From assembly GCA_024509875.1 (NCBI GenBank), contig JAMPIV010000577.1:700397-764396 (forward strand): a DNA stretch of 64,000 bases, in the 5' to 3' direction. Positions 53,234 to 64,000 of this stretch are shown here, piece by piece. How positions within the stretch are numbered: the stretch's first letter is position 1; every line of letters starts with the position of its first letter. This DNA comes from Oreohelix idahoensis. Lineage: Eukaryota > Mollusca > Gastropoda > Stylommatophora > Oreohelicidae. A program made the translations under genes and the position numbers. Under the pieces are notes generated by a model. That model searched no databases. It worked only from the letters and a program-made list of their open reading frames with translations, and was not told where the DNA came from.

Positions 53234-56200
53234 TCCTGACTTGCCTTTCCTTATTCCTTCTTGTCGAAAAATCCTCTAAAGTCGACATTCTCGTGTAATA
53301 TTTAATAAATTAACTTTTCTATTCAATGACACTGTAACCGTCCTATTTCATGACCACCAGGAATGTAACGATATCTTTACTGTGTACTGTTATAGTATGG
53401 ATGTGTTGATGCGCCACTAGAATGTTGAAGGCTGTACGATCTACCTCAATGTTCCTGCACGGTGTTACTGTAAGTTTCTGTGCGTGCGTAGTCAGTACGA
53501 CCTGGGCCAAACAGCGTTGTTGTGCATGATTAGCTCAGCAGGCGTTGAGGCGCTAACAGGGTGTCATGTTGACATTCAAACATCATACATCTCTTGAATG
53601 TGAAGTACTCGAAGTTTGTGTGGGTTGATAAGTGATGTGGGTGTGAGAAAACACGAATGCGTAAAGGCTCTTTGGCAGGTAAACAATGCACCCACTCACT
53701 CACATGCAGTAGTCAGTAATTGTTGCAACTGCTGGAACTTTTCAACCATTTTCTTGCGAGAAACAGTGACATCAACAGTTACAGTCAAATGGACGAGGAT
53801 CAAGGACATCATATAAACTGGAAATGACTGGCAAAACATCTGGCATTATAAAGCTTGAACCACTCATCTATCAGGACGTTATCGACAATGGTCTGTCCTT
53901 TAACACATAGTTCATACCGCAGCTCACGTACCACTGACTCAGCGCGTCAGGTACTTCAAACAACTCCGCCGTACCAACAGGCGAGTTCTCAATTGCATAA
54001 ATAATAATAATGCTGCAATTCATCTGGCATAACACGCCAAATACGTCTTCTTCTGCTCAAAGATATCGGCCGTAATGTCGGGCCTCTATAATAATGTAAA
54101 CAACTGTGTCTTCTTCATAGGCAGGCATAATCATCCATAGTCTTAATTGTCTTAGTCTTAGTTGGCTACATCGAGCACAAATAATGGACTCTGCATCTCA
54201 AAGGACTGTGAGCTCTACTCACAGGTTGCCACAAAATGTTCTGCAACTTAGGCATAATAATTAAGTTTCTTTTACCTTTGACAGAATCCGAGAAATACAC
54301 AAATAACAACTGTCGTCATTCTTGACGAACAGAATAACTCTGGGGAGAATCACTGACATCACAGTCACACTGAAGACTATCTTTCCCCCAGATAATGCAG
54401 AGAAGTACCACGGACATACTAGTCCGGTCAGAACCCAGATCATCACTCCCTGACGGAAGTCTCTCCGTTCACGCTCCAAAAAACTTGCGCATGTGTAGAC
54501 AGCACAGATCTGAGTAAAGCTAACCCCGACTTAAGACAGGTCAACAACAATGAATAAAACAAAGGGAAGATAACCCTAAATCAACCTGTCCCAGGGAGTT
54601 CATAAACAGTTCTCTAACTTAGATCATCAAAAGTATTAAATAGATTTACGTCTTATGAAACCGTCAAAAACGACAGCAACAGACACATTAAATAATCATA
54701 AGATTATTTCAACCTTTATAATCTGATCAAGAATTAATGCAATTAATACCAATGGAAAGCATATTTGCGTAAGAAGCAATGTACAAAGACAATGGAGATG
54801 GATGGCACAGGTTAAGGATGATGATGATATTGGTACTCAAAAATGAGTATACGCCCTAATTTTACAGCACGTTGCATAACAAATATAAAGCCACTAAGTA
54901 CGACAAGGACAAAATTAAAAAAGAACAACAAAGATATGAACATATATATATAAGTTTAACAAGACATAAAAAACACGCACAAATACCGAAAGTCGTTGTA
55001 ATATTACAATTAGACAAGGATAGATAGGAAACGACCATGAATACAAATCACGTTACGGAAATTAGGCTGGCTAAATAAAAGTGACGTACGACCTGACGCT
55101 ACAACTAAACATGAATGAAAAAAAAATTGTTTGAAGACAGAGACAGAAAATCTCTAATAGTGGTAAAACATTGGAATTCTCTGTCTGTAATACAACCAAA
55201 TATCCCTAATAGTACACTGTCATTTCTGAATCTTTGGAGAAAATTTCAGAAATGGCAAGCCCTCCAAGCTCAAACTTGTGACGGGATTGCCTCCTCTGCT
55301 TTGCAGTTGTGGGTCCAACAGTGGCCAAAACTCGAGAGTATCTATTATAGGCTTCAATGGAGTCTATCTTTACACAAGATTACTCTTGGCAGAAATGTAG
55401 ATAGAAGAGTAGTAAAGCTTCTATCACATGGGAGTCTTCACAACATATTCAGATAAGCAAAAACAATGCTGGCTGTCGCTAAGCACGTTAATTCTATAAT
55501 CTGCCGACACTTTTATGAAGAATTTAGCAATCGTTTATTTTAGCTCGTTAAGCCCCCACCCCTGAATTAATCAGTGGAATTATTATTATATAGTTTCATG
55601 TAAGTAAGAGCATCCAAAACAACTGGCAGGAAGATTCTCGATACCGAATCAACTAGTCTTCGTTGTCTTGAGTGTTGAAACTTGTTAGAATATCGTTGTA
55701 AAGACACTTGATTTGTCTGCACAGAATGAACAAAATGTCCTTCGACGTGGTCAGTTGGTGGGCCGTGATGACATCACCTTGACTTGAGTATTGCCGGTTA
55801 TACGTGTTAGGGCTAAATTCAGAAATTTCAGAAAATTTCTGTATTGTCTCTTTCTTTTCTGACCAATGTTAATTGTATCTTGATCTTCGTCGATACTAGA
55901 ATTTGTCATATACGTAGAGCTTGAAGACTGGCCCTATTAACGGTTGTATTGGCCTCCTTGGAGTCATTAATGCCGCACAATAACCTGTTAAGAGTTAAAA
56001 ACAGATTTGCCCGAGTTCTGTCTAGGGTTCTTTAGATTTTGTTTAATTTTGCTTGCTCTTCAGATATAAGTTTGGTATCTATCTCATAATATTTCATTTT
56101 ATAGTTGATCGTCACTTGTTGTTAGAACTGGCCATTTATTACCCTTTGGTAATCGTCTACTTAAAGTTCTGTGTTTGCCAAATCACTAGACGATACAACG

Positions 56201-56667
56201 TCAAACATTTATAATGATAAACTTGAAAATGTCAAAGTTTGAACGACACAATCATCTGAGACGACTTCTTAATTTAGAACGACTTTCATTTTTATTCACA
56301 GAAGACTTCAGGAACAATATTCTGCTCCAAGCAATTAATAACTGATATCCACTGGTAATCGATTTGATCAAGTTACATTGTCCGTTTAATTTTCTACTTT
56401 TAGTGCTGATCTGCACAATACCATAGTCCTGTGCTCTCTGGCACACTTATTTCTCTGTCCGCTAAATATTTATTTTTAAATAATCTTTATAGATACTTTT
56501 CAATACTCCATGAATACAAATTTGTAAATAGATTTACCAGCCTTCTAATGCTTCGTGCATCTTCATACATTTTTCTTTAATACGCATTTCTGGCCATCTT
56601 GGCAGTTTAACACTGTGGATTGATATAATCTGAATCCGTGGCTATACCACACTGAAATACTTATATA
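53234..56667. other. 3.4-kb stretch with no recognised gene
   Basis: I saw no domain. TTAGCTCAGCAGGCGTTGAG near 53529 matches a tRNA A box but has no B box. Short open frames such as 55115..55456 match nothing I know. The stretch may hold old, unrecognisable repeats. Confidence 0.45.
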
Positions 56668-58200
56668 CTGAAGCACATTAAAAACACACCACCAGTATAA
56701 TCCAGGAAAAGAGTGTGAAATGTAAATATAAGTGTTTACAAGTTTACATATTTGGAATCTTTATTCATTTTCCTATGAATCCATGCTGGTCATTAATTTG
56801 TACATTTGATTGTTATGACATTCATTGCATTCTGTGCAGGCAAAGGAGAAAATCAAAAATGCAACCAATAAAAAAATTCATTCACACTATCCTCAGTATC
56901 TGGTATGTCCACCGTGTGCTTGCAAACAAGCTTGGCAGCGGCTGCGCATGGAACGCACAAGTCTCTAAAGGAAATTCCGGGGAATCAAGTCCCATTCACG
57001 TGTAAGAGCAGCTTCGAGCTGTTGCAAATTAGTTGGAGAACCTTGCCTGTAGACTCTGCGTCCAAGCTCGTCCCACAGACGTTCTATAGGGGACATGTCT
57101 GGTGATAGAGCAGGCCAATCAATAATCACAATGTTCTGCTGCTGTAGATATTGCTGCGTAATGCATGCGGTGTGCGCACGTGCGTTATCCTGCTGGAGAA
57201 GCTGCAAGTCTGGATAATTTGTGAACGCAGGAGCAGCCAATGCATCCAGAACCTCATCTCGATATGTCACATCATTAACATTTCCACGGAAGACGTGAAG
57301 AGGCAAGCGATGGTGAAAACTGAATCCTCCCCAAATGTGAATACTGCCACCTCCAAATCGGTTGTGCTGACGAACACAGCAATCTGCAAAGCGCTCTCCA
57401 CACCGTCGCCAAATCCGCATACGTAAATCAGCAAAGGATATGTCGAATCTGCTCTTGTCTTTGAATAGGACAGCATTCTACTGCAGTCTAGTCCATCTGA
57501 CATGTTGCTCTGCCCATTGCAGGCGCTGCTGACGATGTCTTTGAGTCAAGTTTGGCCCAACATAAGGTCGTCTTGCATTACGGCCTGTATCTCTGAGTCG
57601 TCGTATGACTGTCATTCGAGAGATTTGCCCACGTCTACCCACTATTGCTCTTGCTGTTTGACTTGCCGGTAGAGAACGATTCCTTAGGTGACTCAGCACA
57701 ATATGACGATCTTGCGCAGGGGTAGTAAGTCGTGGTTGGCCACTCCGAAGTCTATCCCGGGCACTGCCAGTGGTTCCGTAACGTTCATTGAGACGTACAA
57801 TAGTTCTGTGGTGGCAATTCATCCTTCTGGCAATGGACCGCGAGCTCATTCCGGTCTCCAACATACCAATGGCTCGTTGGCGGTTTTTTTCAGATAGTCG
57901 TGGCATTTCAAGCACATGTACTGGGTGTTTTTTCTCAACGGCCTTTTTATACCGAGTATACTGCCACAACGCGTACACATTTTCAGGGTCATAGCTGTTG
58001 GGAATCGTGTTACGCGTGTAACTTTCATTGTTTTCATGTAGTCTGTACACAAACCCGTGGGTTGAATTATGCACTTTCCATTCCAGCAGCCATTCGCTCT
58101 CTACCTTATGACAAACACGGGGAAAATCTATTCCCACACTTTTTTTCCAGCTTCTCGGCATCAGTATATATAATAGTGGTGCGTTTTTAATGTGCTTAAG
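56668..58200 (-). mobile_element. Tc1-like element B, copy 2
   Basis: The left end starts CTGAAGCACATTAAAAACAC and the right end is the inverse complement with a C-to-A change near the tip (GTGCTTAAG). TA flanks both sides. Length is 1533 bp. It is inverted relative to copy 1. Confidence 0.94.
56893..57906 (-). pseudogene. Tc1-like transposase (element B2), two premature stops
   Basis: The start is MPRLSEKNRQRAIGMLETGM. The full-length frame is 1014 nt with no net indel but two nonsense changes: TAG for Trp at 57480-57478 (LQ-stop-NAVLF) and TAG for Gln at 56967-56965 (NFL-stop-RLV). The first Asp motif reads FKDKSRF, so the catalytic Asp is kept while its neighbours changed. The second Asp (QQDNARAH) and Glu (SPDMSPIERLWDELG) are intact. 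The C-terminus ends GGHTRY as in copy 1. It is a recently inactivated copy. Confidence 0.92.
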
Positions 58201-58484
58201 TATATATCTACATATACATTTACTTATGTTCACAGCCGAACGCAGATTCCTTAAGAACACTTGTTGAAGTGGATTATACCACACATTAATAAGTGGACTA
58301 GCCACATATGCGGACACGTCTATACGCTCTCAAGCGTAGTCACAGACTCTCCTCTACGTTATCCTCCGACACGTTACTTTGTCATAGATAACGACTCTAA
58401 TTTTTGCATTTTGGTGAGGCTTAGCATGGTGCGCAGCAATCCCGCTAAATATAACTTTATCAAAATAGCTTCGTTCCATGATGT
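58201..58484. other. Spacer between Tc1 copy and minisatellite
   Basis: No gene was recognised. The open frame 58261..58935 merely runs through this spacer into the minisatellite. Confidence 0.5.
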
Positions 58485-58955
58485 GCTCCCAACAATAACA
58501 TATAGCCTTTATCGGACAATCAAAAGGATCTATAGCCTCCATCGGACAATCAAAAGGATCTATAGCCTCCATTGGACAATTAAAATAACATGTTGCCTTC
58601 ATCGGACAATTAAAATAACATATAGCTTTCAATGGACAAATAAAATTACTTATAGCCTTCATCGGACAATTAAAATAACGTATAGCCTTCATTGGACAAT
58701 TAAAATAACATTTAGCCTCCACTGGACAATTAAAATAACATATAGCCTTCATCGGACAATAAAAAGGATCTGTAGCCTCCATCGGACAATCAAGAAGATC
58801 TATAGCCTACACTGGACAATCAAAATGATCTATAGCCTCCATTGGACAATAAAAAGGATCTATAGCCTCCATCGGACAATCAAAAAGATCAGTAGCCTCC
58901 ATTCGACAATCAAAAGTATCTATAGCCTCCATTAGACAATCAAAAGGTCCATGGT
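58485..58955. repeat. 30-bp minisatellite, locus 2 (about 15 units)
   Basis: Same unit family as 51207..51395 (TATAGCCTCCATCGGACAAT with AAAAGGATC or TAAAATAACA). Since 30 is a multiple of 3, a plus-strand frame stays open and reads a YSLHRTIKIT-like decapeptide; no start or promoter context supports expression. Confidence 0.95.
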
Positions 58956-59207
58956 ACAATAAAGGTTAAGAAACCCTGGCCTAATGCCTCCCGCTTTTAT
59001 GGGCCTCAAGCGCAAATGTATGCTTCTCGAAACCATTGGACCTCGCAAGTTCACATGTACCTAGGGACTCACACAAGCTACAACTGCCACTGAGGGTATT
59101 TTTATAAATGTGAATAATCCTACAGCTTGCAGAATTTTAAAACCAAACTGGTTTATTCAGGGGACTTCCTACTTCAGCCCAGACACAAGGTGGATGAATG
59201 TTACACC
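58956..59207. other. Spacer
   Basis: No gene was recognised. Confidence 0.5.
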
Positions 59208-59905
59208 ACTATTCAATCAGAACGTTTCGCGAACAAAAGAAAGCCAGATCAAACCTGACATGAGGTATCTGAGGAAGGTGGTTGAAGTAACAAGAAGAGA
59301 GGGCTCCACATTCACAAGCAATGACAGTAACAATGTTGAAAACATATGCGTGTGTTTGAACGTCTGTGAACAGGAAACGGGGGCTGCTATTTTTTTGGTC
59401 TCGCAGGTTGTAACACATATCTCGGTATAATCATAAGTTGAAATCTTAAGGTCGAGTCCAACCAGACGATAACTAAATGAAGTTCTTCGTAAAAAAAATT
59501 GCAGGAGCTAAGCAAACTTTCTTACTTACTTACTTAGTCGCCATACTATTCTCTCGGCTGTCTTCCTCCTGGCTTGGTTCCATTCTAGTCCTCGGTCCTT
59601 CAAAGATTGTCTAATGTTGTCCTCCCATTGGACTTTGGGTCGTCCTGGAGATCTGGATCCCTGGCTCTTAGTTTCCAATGCTTGCCGTGGTAGCCGATCT
59701 TCTCCCATTCTGCAGACATGGCCAAACCATCTCAGTTGGGACTGTTCTACTTGGGTCTGCAGGGGTGGGGTTTTTAGGCCTTGACGTATCGTCGGATTAC
59801 GGACCATGTCTCTTCTTGTTACTTCAACCACCTTCCTCAGAAACCTCATTTCTTAGGTTTGGATCTGGCTTTCTTTTGTTCGCAAAACGTTCTGCTTGAA
59901 TAGTG
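59208..59905. repeat. Inverted pair of a LINE segment
   Basis: 59208-59300 (+) and 59811-59905 (-) carry the same about 93-bp sequence. It runs from ACTATTCAA-CAGAACGTTT through CGAACAAAAGAAAGCCAGAT to GGTTGAAGTAACAAGAAGAG. They are separated by about 510 bp. The minus-strand arm continues into the LINE tail at 59526..59849. Confidence 0.88.
59526..59849 (-). pseudogene. LINE RT C-terminal tail
   Basis: The frame reads MRFLRKVVEVTRRDMVRNPT, then QTQVEQSQLRWFGHVCRMGE, RLPRQALE and SPGRPKVQWEDNIRQSLKDR. These are the conserved thumb-to-tail motifs (LRW-GHV-RM, GRP---WEDNI) of CR1/RTE-like LINEs. No polymerase motif remains. The frame ends at 59526 beside a (TTAC)n run. Confidence 0.88.
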
Positions 59906-60029
59906 CTTTACGATGATAAAGCTGAATCAGATGAGAAAGAGTAACATCCTCCGTAAACAATGTATTGACAATTTAAAAAAAAACAGTTTAGCGAGAACAC
60001 TGCTATTTATGACGTCTTTGTTTGTTCAG

Positions 60030-60185
60030 TTTTAAGGACTATCTTCATTGCACACGGACAACTCCATCAGTGCTCCGATCTTCTCCTTCAGATCACACAA
60101 GGCGGATCTCAGCACAGTGCTCGAACTCCGTAACATCGGCGAGTACACAAGAATCATACACTCTGTAAATATTGTTTGGCCGGGT
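60030..60185 (+). repeat. Dispersed repeat R, copy 2
   Basis: Matches 50455..50620 in order and orientation. Poly-T runs follow it at about 60190 and 60270. Confidence 0.7.
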
Positions 60186-60416
60186 AGGTGTTTTTTTTTT
60201 TGCTTTGTTGACTGCTGGAAGATTCCCCACCCCCTTTTTTCTGCTACAGAAGTGTGTAAAAAATTTTTTTTTTCCTTTTTTTATTTTCTTTCCACTATGA
60301 GCGAGAATGGTTTTATCTATTTTTTTCATATTCATGATGGACGATACATGTAAAAATGCAGATAAATTGTTGACAGTTTGACCGCATGAGTGTGGGTGTG
60401 ACAGGACTATAATATA

Positions 60417-61722
60417 CTGAAGCACATTGCTGTTATCCAGGAACAGAGTGTGAAATGTAAATATAAGTGTTTACAAGTTTACATATTTGGAATCTTTATT
60501 TCAAATTCCGGGGAATCAAGTCCCATTCACGTGTAAGAGCAGCTTCGAGCTGTTGCAGATTAGCTGGAGAACCTTGCCTGTAGACTCTGCGTCCAAGCTC
60601 GTCCCACAGACGTTCCATAGGGGACATGTCTGGTGATAGGGCAGGCCAATCAATCGTCACAATGTTCTGCTGCTGTAGATATTGCTGCGTATTGCATGCG
60701 GTGTGCGCACGTGCGTTATCCTGCTGGAGAAGCTGCAAGTTTTGATAATTTGTGAACGCAGGAGCAATCAATGCATCCAGAACCTCATCTTGATATGTCA
60801 CAGGATTAACATTTCCACGGAAGACGTGAAGAGGCAAGCGATGGTGAAAACTGAATCCTCCCCAAATGTGAATACTGCCACCTCCAAATCGGTTGTGCTG
60901 ACGAACACAGCAATCTGCAAAGCGCTCTCCACACCGTCGCCAAATCCGCATACGTCCATCAACAAAGGATATGTTGAATCTGCTCTCGTCTGTGAATAGG
61001 ACAGCATTCCACTGCAGTCTAGTCCATCAGACATGTTGCTCTGCCCATTGCAAGCTCTGCTGACGATGTCTGTGAGTAAAGTTTAGCCCAACATAAGGTC
61101 GTCTTGCAGTAAGGCCTGTATCTCTGAGTCGTCGTATGACTGTCATTCGAGAGACTTGCCCACGTCTACCCACTATTGCGCTTGCTGTTTGATTTGCCGG
61201 GAGAGAACGATTCCTTAGGTGACTCAGCACAATATGACGATCTTGCGCAGGGGTAGTAAGTCGTGGTTGGCCACTCCGAAGTCTATCCCGGGCACTGCCA
61301 GTGGTTCCGTAACGTTCATTGAGACGTACAATAGTGCTGTAGTGGCAATTCATCCTTCTGGCAATGGCCCGCGAGCTCATTCCGGTCTCCAACATACCAA
61401 TGGCTCGATGGCGGTCGTTTTCAGATAGTCGTGGCATTTCAAGCACATGTACTGGGTGTTTTGTCTCAACGGCCTTTATATACCGAGTATACTGCCACAA
61501 CGCGCACACATGTTCAGGATCATAGCTGTTGGGAATCGTGTTAACGTGTAACTTTCATTGTTTCCAGCAGTCATTCGCTCTCTACCTCATGACAAGCACG
61601 GGGAAAATCCATTCCGACACTTTTTTTTCCAGCTTCTCGGCATCAGTATATATAAAAGTGGTGCGTTTTTAATGTGCTTCAGTCAGTATATATAAAAGTG
61701 GTGCGTTTTTAATGTGCTTCAG
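60417..61722 (-). mobile_element. Tc1-like element B, copy 3 (deletion derivative)
   Basis: The left TIR keeps only CTGAAGCACATT before it is interrupted. The right TIR is present twice: a 40-bp segment ending GTGCTTCAG occurs at 61643-61682 and again at 61683-61722. TA lies outside both ends. Internal deletions remove the transposase C-terminus and part of the leader. Confidence 0.92.
60496..61437 (-). pseudogene. Tc1-like transposase (element B3), truncated
   Basis: The start is MPRLSENDRHRAIGMLETGM at 61437. A TGA replaces Arg at 61029-61027 (EQHV-stop). The catalytic motifs after it are intact (LFTDESRF, QQDNARAH, SPDMSPMERLWDELG; Ile to Met next to the Glu). After IPRN the frame joins sequence that in copy 2 lies beyond the gene, so about 36 C-terminal residues are deleted. 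A stop follows at 60496. Confidence 0.92.
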
Positions 61723-61881
61723 TATATATTACATTAAAATACGAAACTACACATGTACGAGCATTAAGAAATAAGTTGAATGGCGGCAAACTGATCAAGC
61801 GTTACAGTGTGCATTGTGAAACTTATGTGTGCGTGTGAAGAGGACGTAGTGAAGCTTATATACATATATAATAACATTACA
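61723..61881 (+). other. Possible 5' LTR end of the Mag-like element
   Basis: Sequence between the Tc1 end and the gag leader ends in ATTACA at 61881. An LTR ending in CA followed by a TGG-starting primer-binding site would fit, but the LTR start is not identified. Confidence 0.3.
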
Positions 61882-61899
61882 TGGTGGCAGCGGTCGATA
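61882..61899 (+). promoter_or_regulatory. Candidate tRNA primer-binding site
   Basis: TGGTGGCAGCGGTCGATA directly follows ...TTACA. It begins with TGG, the complement of a tRNA CCA end, and lies 95 nt before the gag start. The priming tRNA was not identified. Confidence 0.35.
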
Positions 61900-61976
61900 C
61901 CGGACCGATGCAAAAAGCTACACGATAACACGTTAGTACAGTTTGTTCGACTAACATTCAACGTTGAGGTCAAACC

Positions 61977-62745
61977 ATGGCAGCCAAACACTACCGTAGC
62001 GCACCCCAAAATGCGATTTTGCCAGTCGAGATGATAAAAGTGAAGCTTTCCTATTATTGCGCCAACGCATAGATCCCTATTCCAAGACCACTGGAAAATG
62101 AAGGTTTGAAAATTTACAATAGTTTTGCTACCGCCATGCCCGTTGAGTCAGCAACCGACTCCGTAGCCATATTGGATGAATTTGAAAAACGTCTGATCAC
62201 AAAGCACACAAACTTTAGAGCTTCAAGATTAGAACTCCACCACATGCGACAGAGACCTGATGAAAGTCTAGATGATTTCTTCACACGCATTAAGGAGAAA
62301 ACAAGTTTATGTAAATTTAGCAAAGAAGAAGAACAGATACTGCTTTCACACCAATGCCAGAGTTCCAGAAATGGCTACTGGGCCAGAGTGATACACTAAC
62401 TTTACAACAACTTCTGGATGAAGGCAGGAAACATGAGGCACAAAAACTAAACGTTAAACAAATTCAGCAAGGAACATTAGCAGCCTAGGCGGATGCAGTA
62501 AAAAGCTATAAATCTAAACACAACAAAGCAACTGGTACTAAGCAACAAGAAAAACACAATACAAGCAGAGAGGTACTATGTGTAAATGTTGTGGCCTAAA
62601 CCACATACAAAATCACTGTCCAGCTAAAGACTCTACATGTCATTACTGCAGAAAGAGCGGCCACTGAATACAATTTTGTTTCAAGAGGAAACGAGACAAT
62701 GCTCAATACAAACTTCACAGCAGAGAGTCATCAAAACAAACACAT
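61977..62745 (+). pseudogene. Mag-like Ty3/gypsy gag, broken
   Basis: The start is MAAKHYRSAPQNAILPVEMI. After frame changes a capsid-like block reads LKIYNSFATAMP, FEKRLITKHTNFRASRLELH, RQRPDESLDDFFTRIKEKTS and, one frame over, PEFQKWLLGQSDTLTLQQLL. The nucleocapsid follows with two zinc-knuckle-like motifs near 62580-62670: CKCCGLNHIQNHC and CHYCRKSGH-stop-IQFC, where TGA replaces a Trp-like position inside the second knuckle. This arrangement (RxELHxMxQRPxExLDDFxxRI, two knuckles) is typical of Mag/C-clade gypsy elements. At least two frameshifts and several stops make it inactive. Confidence 0.85.
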
Positions 62746-63352
62746 TCTATGATGATCGAAGACTTTGACTCCAGTGAAGAAAGTGAACCTTTCACTTTTG
62801 ATATTGTGAAGGTACTAACTTTCAGTAACGAACCAGAGAGAACACAGGTTTTCTGCAAGATACAATTCAGAATACCAGGAATTAAAATGCACAAAGAAAG
62901 ATATATTCGTTTCAAGATAAACACAGGTTCCCAAGGAACCACTTTACCTCTAAGAATATTCAGACAGATCATGCCTGACAAGGTGGATGAGCAAGGATTT
63001 CCCACAAGGGATGTGAAAAGTAGGAGTGGCAAAACAAAGCTAAAAGCTTACAATGGAACAAAAATAGACTGTTTGGAGCAATAACACTTGAATGTTCATA
63101 CAGAGACTCTGAATGGACATCGTCAACATTTTATCTAGTAGATGTTGAAGGACCTGCAATTTTAGGTTTACCAATGTGCGAAAAGCTGCGTGTGGTAACC
63201 ATTAACAGCATTACTGCTGACAAAAAAGAACATCTTACTCCACACATCACTGGAGTAGATGACATTAAACAGCGATTCCCTATACATGTTAAACAGAAAC
63301 TTGCCACAGAACATGCCAATAGGCAGTGCAGAGAAACTATCATACCATGAGA
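62746..63352 (+). pseudogene. Mag-like aspartic protease, active-site Asp lost
   Basis: The open frame 62749..63084 contains YIRFKINTGSQGTTLPLRIF, where retropepsins of this family have Asp-Thr-Gly. Here the codon at 62920 is AAC (Asn), one transition from GAC. A frameshift near 63080 separates the second part (TFYLVDVEGPAILGLPMCEK, the usual protease end with ILGLP). The trace then fades at IKQRFPIHVKQKL. RT would normally follow but is absent before 63360. Confidence 0.87.
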
Positions 63353-64000
63353 CATACCGTTATGCTTGTCGTGCTTAGATAAGTTTTAAAGTTATTTATG
63401 GTCCCGCCTGATTATAGGGGATGGTGATAATACGTGAGAAGTAAAGGTGCAAGAAAATAGATTTTCACGAGTGGATAGTTTAAGGAGAAGATGTGTCTCT
63501 GGACTGAGTAGTTTCTCTAGTCCAGCCTATCTATGCGACTATAATTTAAGACAATCTTGCACCTCCCTATATGTAGAAATATAAGTTTCACTAAACACGC
63601 ACACACACAGCTAGGTGACAACCAGACACACAAACGTGAAAACTATGGTTAATTGGGTATGGGTCTGACCAACATACAAAGTTTAGTTCTTTAGTTGTTT
63701 ATTATCATTAAACTTTACAACATCGACTATCTAAAGAAAGATCAAATGAAATCAGAATGTAATGCATAGAAAAAATAACAAAATACATGTGCCCTCCACC
63801 TTATTGAGAAGAAAAGATGCCAACAAGTTAATAACACCAAAGGTTAAAGGTTAACACTATGTTACCGAATAGAACGTAAAGAAAAGAACAAGGTTCCCAC
63901 TTAATGCTATCCCGTAAAGTAAACAATATTTAAAGAGAATTTAGATGATACAAATCTTCCTGTAACAAACAAAAAAATTTCACTCTCTCTCTCTGTCATA
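63353..64000. other. Non-coding window end
   Basis: No pol continuation and no other gene was recognised. A short (CT)n run begins at the very end (63981). Confidence 0.5.

Noticed and set aside
53520..53570. tRNA gene or SINE head (TAGCTCAGCAGG A box)
   Set aside because: No B box within the expected distance and no cloverleaf could be drawn.
55115..55456. 113-codon plus-strand frame
   Set aside because: Average composition but no motif and no neighbouring coding sequence; consistent with chance.

Overview
This is a eukaryotic, AT-rich, extremely repeat-rich nuclear window. It has no operons and no closely spaced genes. It contains long micro- and minisatellites, a tRNA-derived SINE, LINEs, Penelope-like elements, Ty3/gypsy-type LTR elements, mariner and Tc1 DNA transposons, and one spliced host gene. 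The mix of element families and the style of the gag and LINE proteins look lophotrochozoan, most likely a mollusc (perhaps a gastropod). That is inferred from family resemblance recalled by eye, not from a search.

Host gene. The only host gene I can support is on the minus strand. It encodes a Core-2/I-branching beta-1,6-N-acetylglucosaminyltransferase (GT14, GCNT-like), a Golgi type II membrane enzyme. Three exons are visible: 34887..34083 (start, membrane anchor and first half of the Branch domain), 28788..28705 (84 nt) and 3886..about 3743 (the stretch with the PDE motif). Their splice sites agree in phase (all phase 2), and the joined codons read Tyr and Arg. The introns are about 5.3 kb and 24.8 kb, and most of the left half of the window is transposon debris lying inside them. 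The last coding exon was not found and probably lies beyond position 1.

Layout. 1-0.9 kb: a dispersed repeat with a second copy at 37.2-39.2 kb. 5.9-11.4 kb: a decayed Ty3/gypsy-type element (+) with gag, protease, integrase, RT and RNase H in that order. 12.5-18.7 kb: a second gag-protease element of the same family (-) with no recognisable pol, between related repeat blocks. 19.6-24.3 kb: a mariner split by LINE-endonuclease and Penelope GIY-YIG fragments, including a candidate degenerate hammerhead ribozyme. 25.8-28.1 kb: a second mariner split by a minus-strand LINE with a visible 12-bp target-site duplication. 28.8-32.0 kb: a polypurine tract and a 2.3-kb GTA-type repeat. 33.6 kb: SINE. 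35.5-38.8 kb: two LINE RT remnants, one with a long open frame. 40.3-44.2 kb: a 28-bp minisatellite of about 135 units. 44.7-46.3 kb: a Tc1-like element with an intact frame but a Lys in place of its catalytic Glu. 46.5-47.5 kb: an unrelated 28-bp minisatellite. 47.7-49.2, 56.7-58.2 and 60.4-61.7 kb: three copies of one Tc1-like family, the first with an open transposase. 50-53 kb: a second Penelope-repeat copy, a second SINE copy, a 30-bp minisatellite, and a third Ty3/gypsy-type remnant in which the integrase C-terminal module precedes RT. 62-63.4 kb: gag and protease of a Mag-like Ty3/gypsy element.

The mobile genes do not work together. They record repeated nested insertion, mostly at TA-rich microsatellites. 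Coordinates of transposon ends that rest on TIRs and TA sites are precise; ends of LINE, LTR and SINE remnants are approximate.
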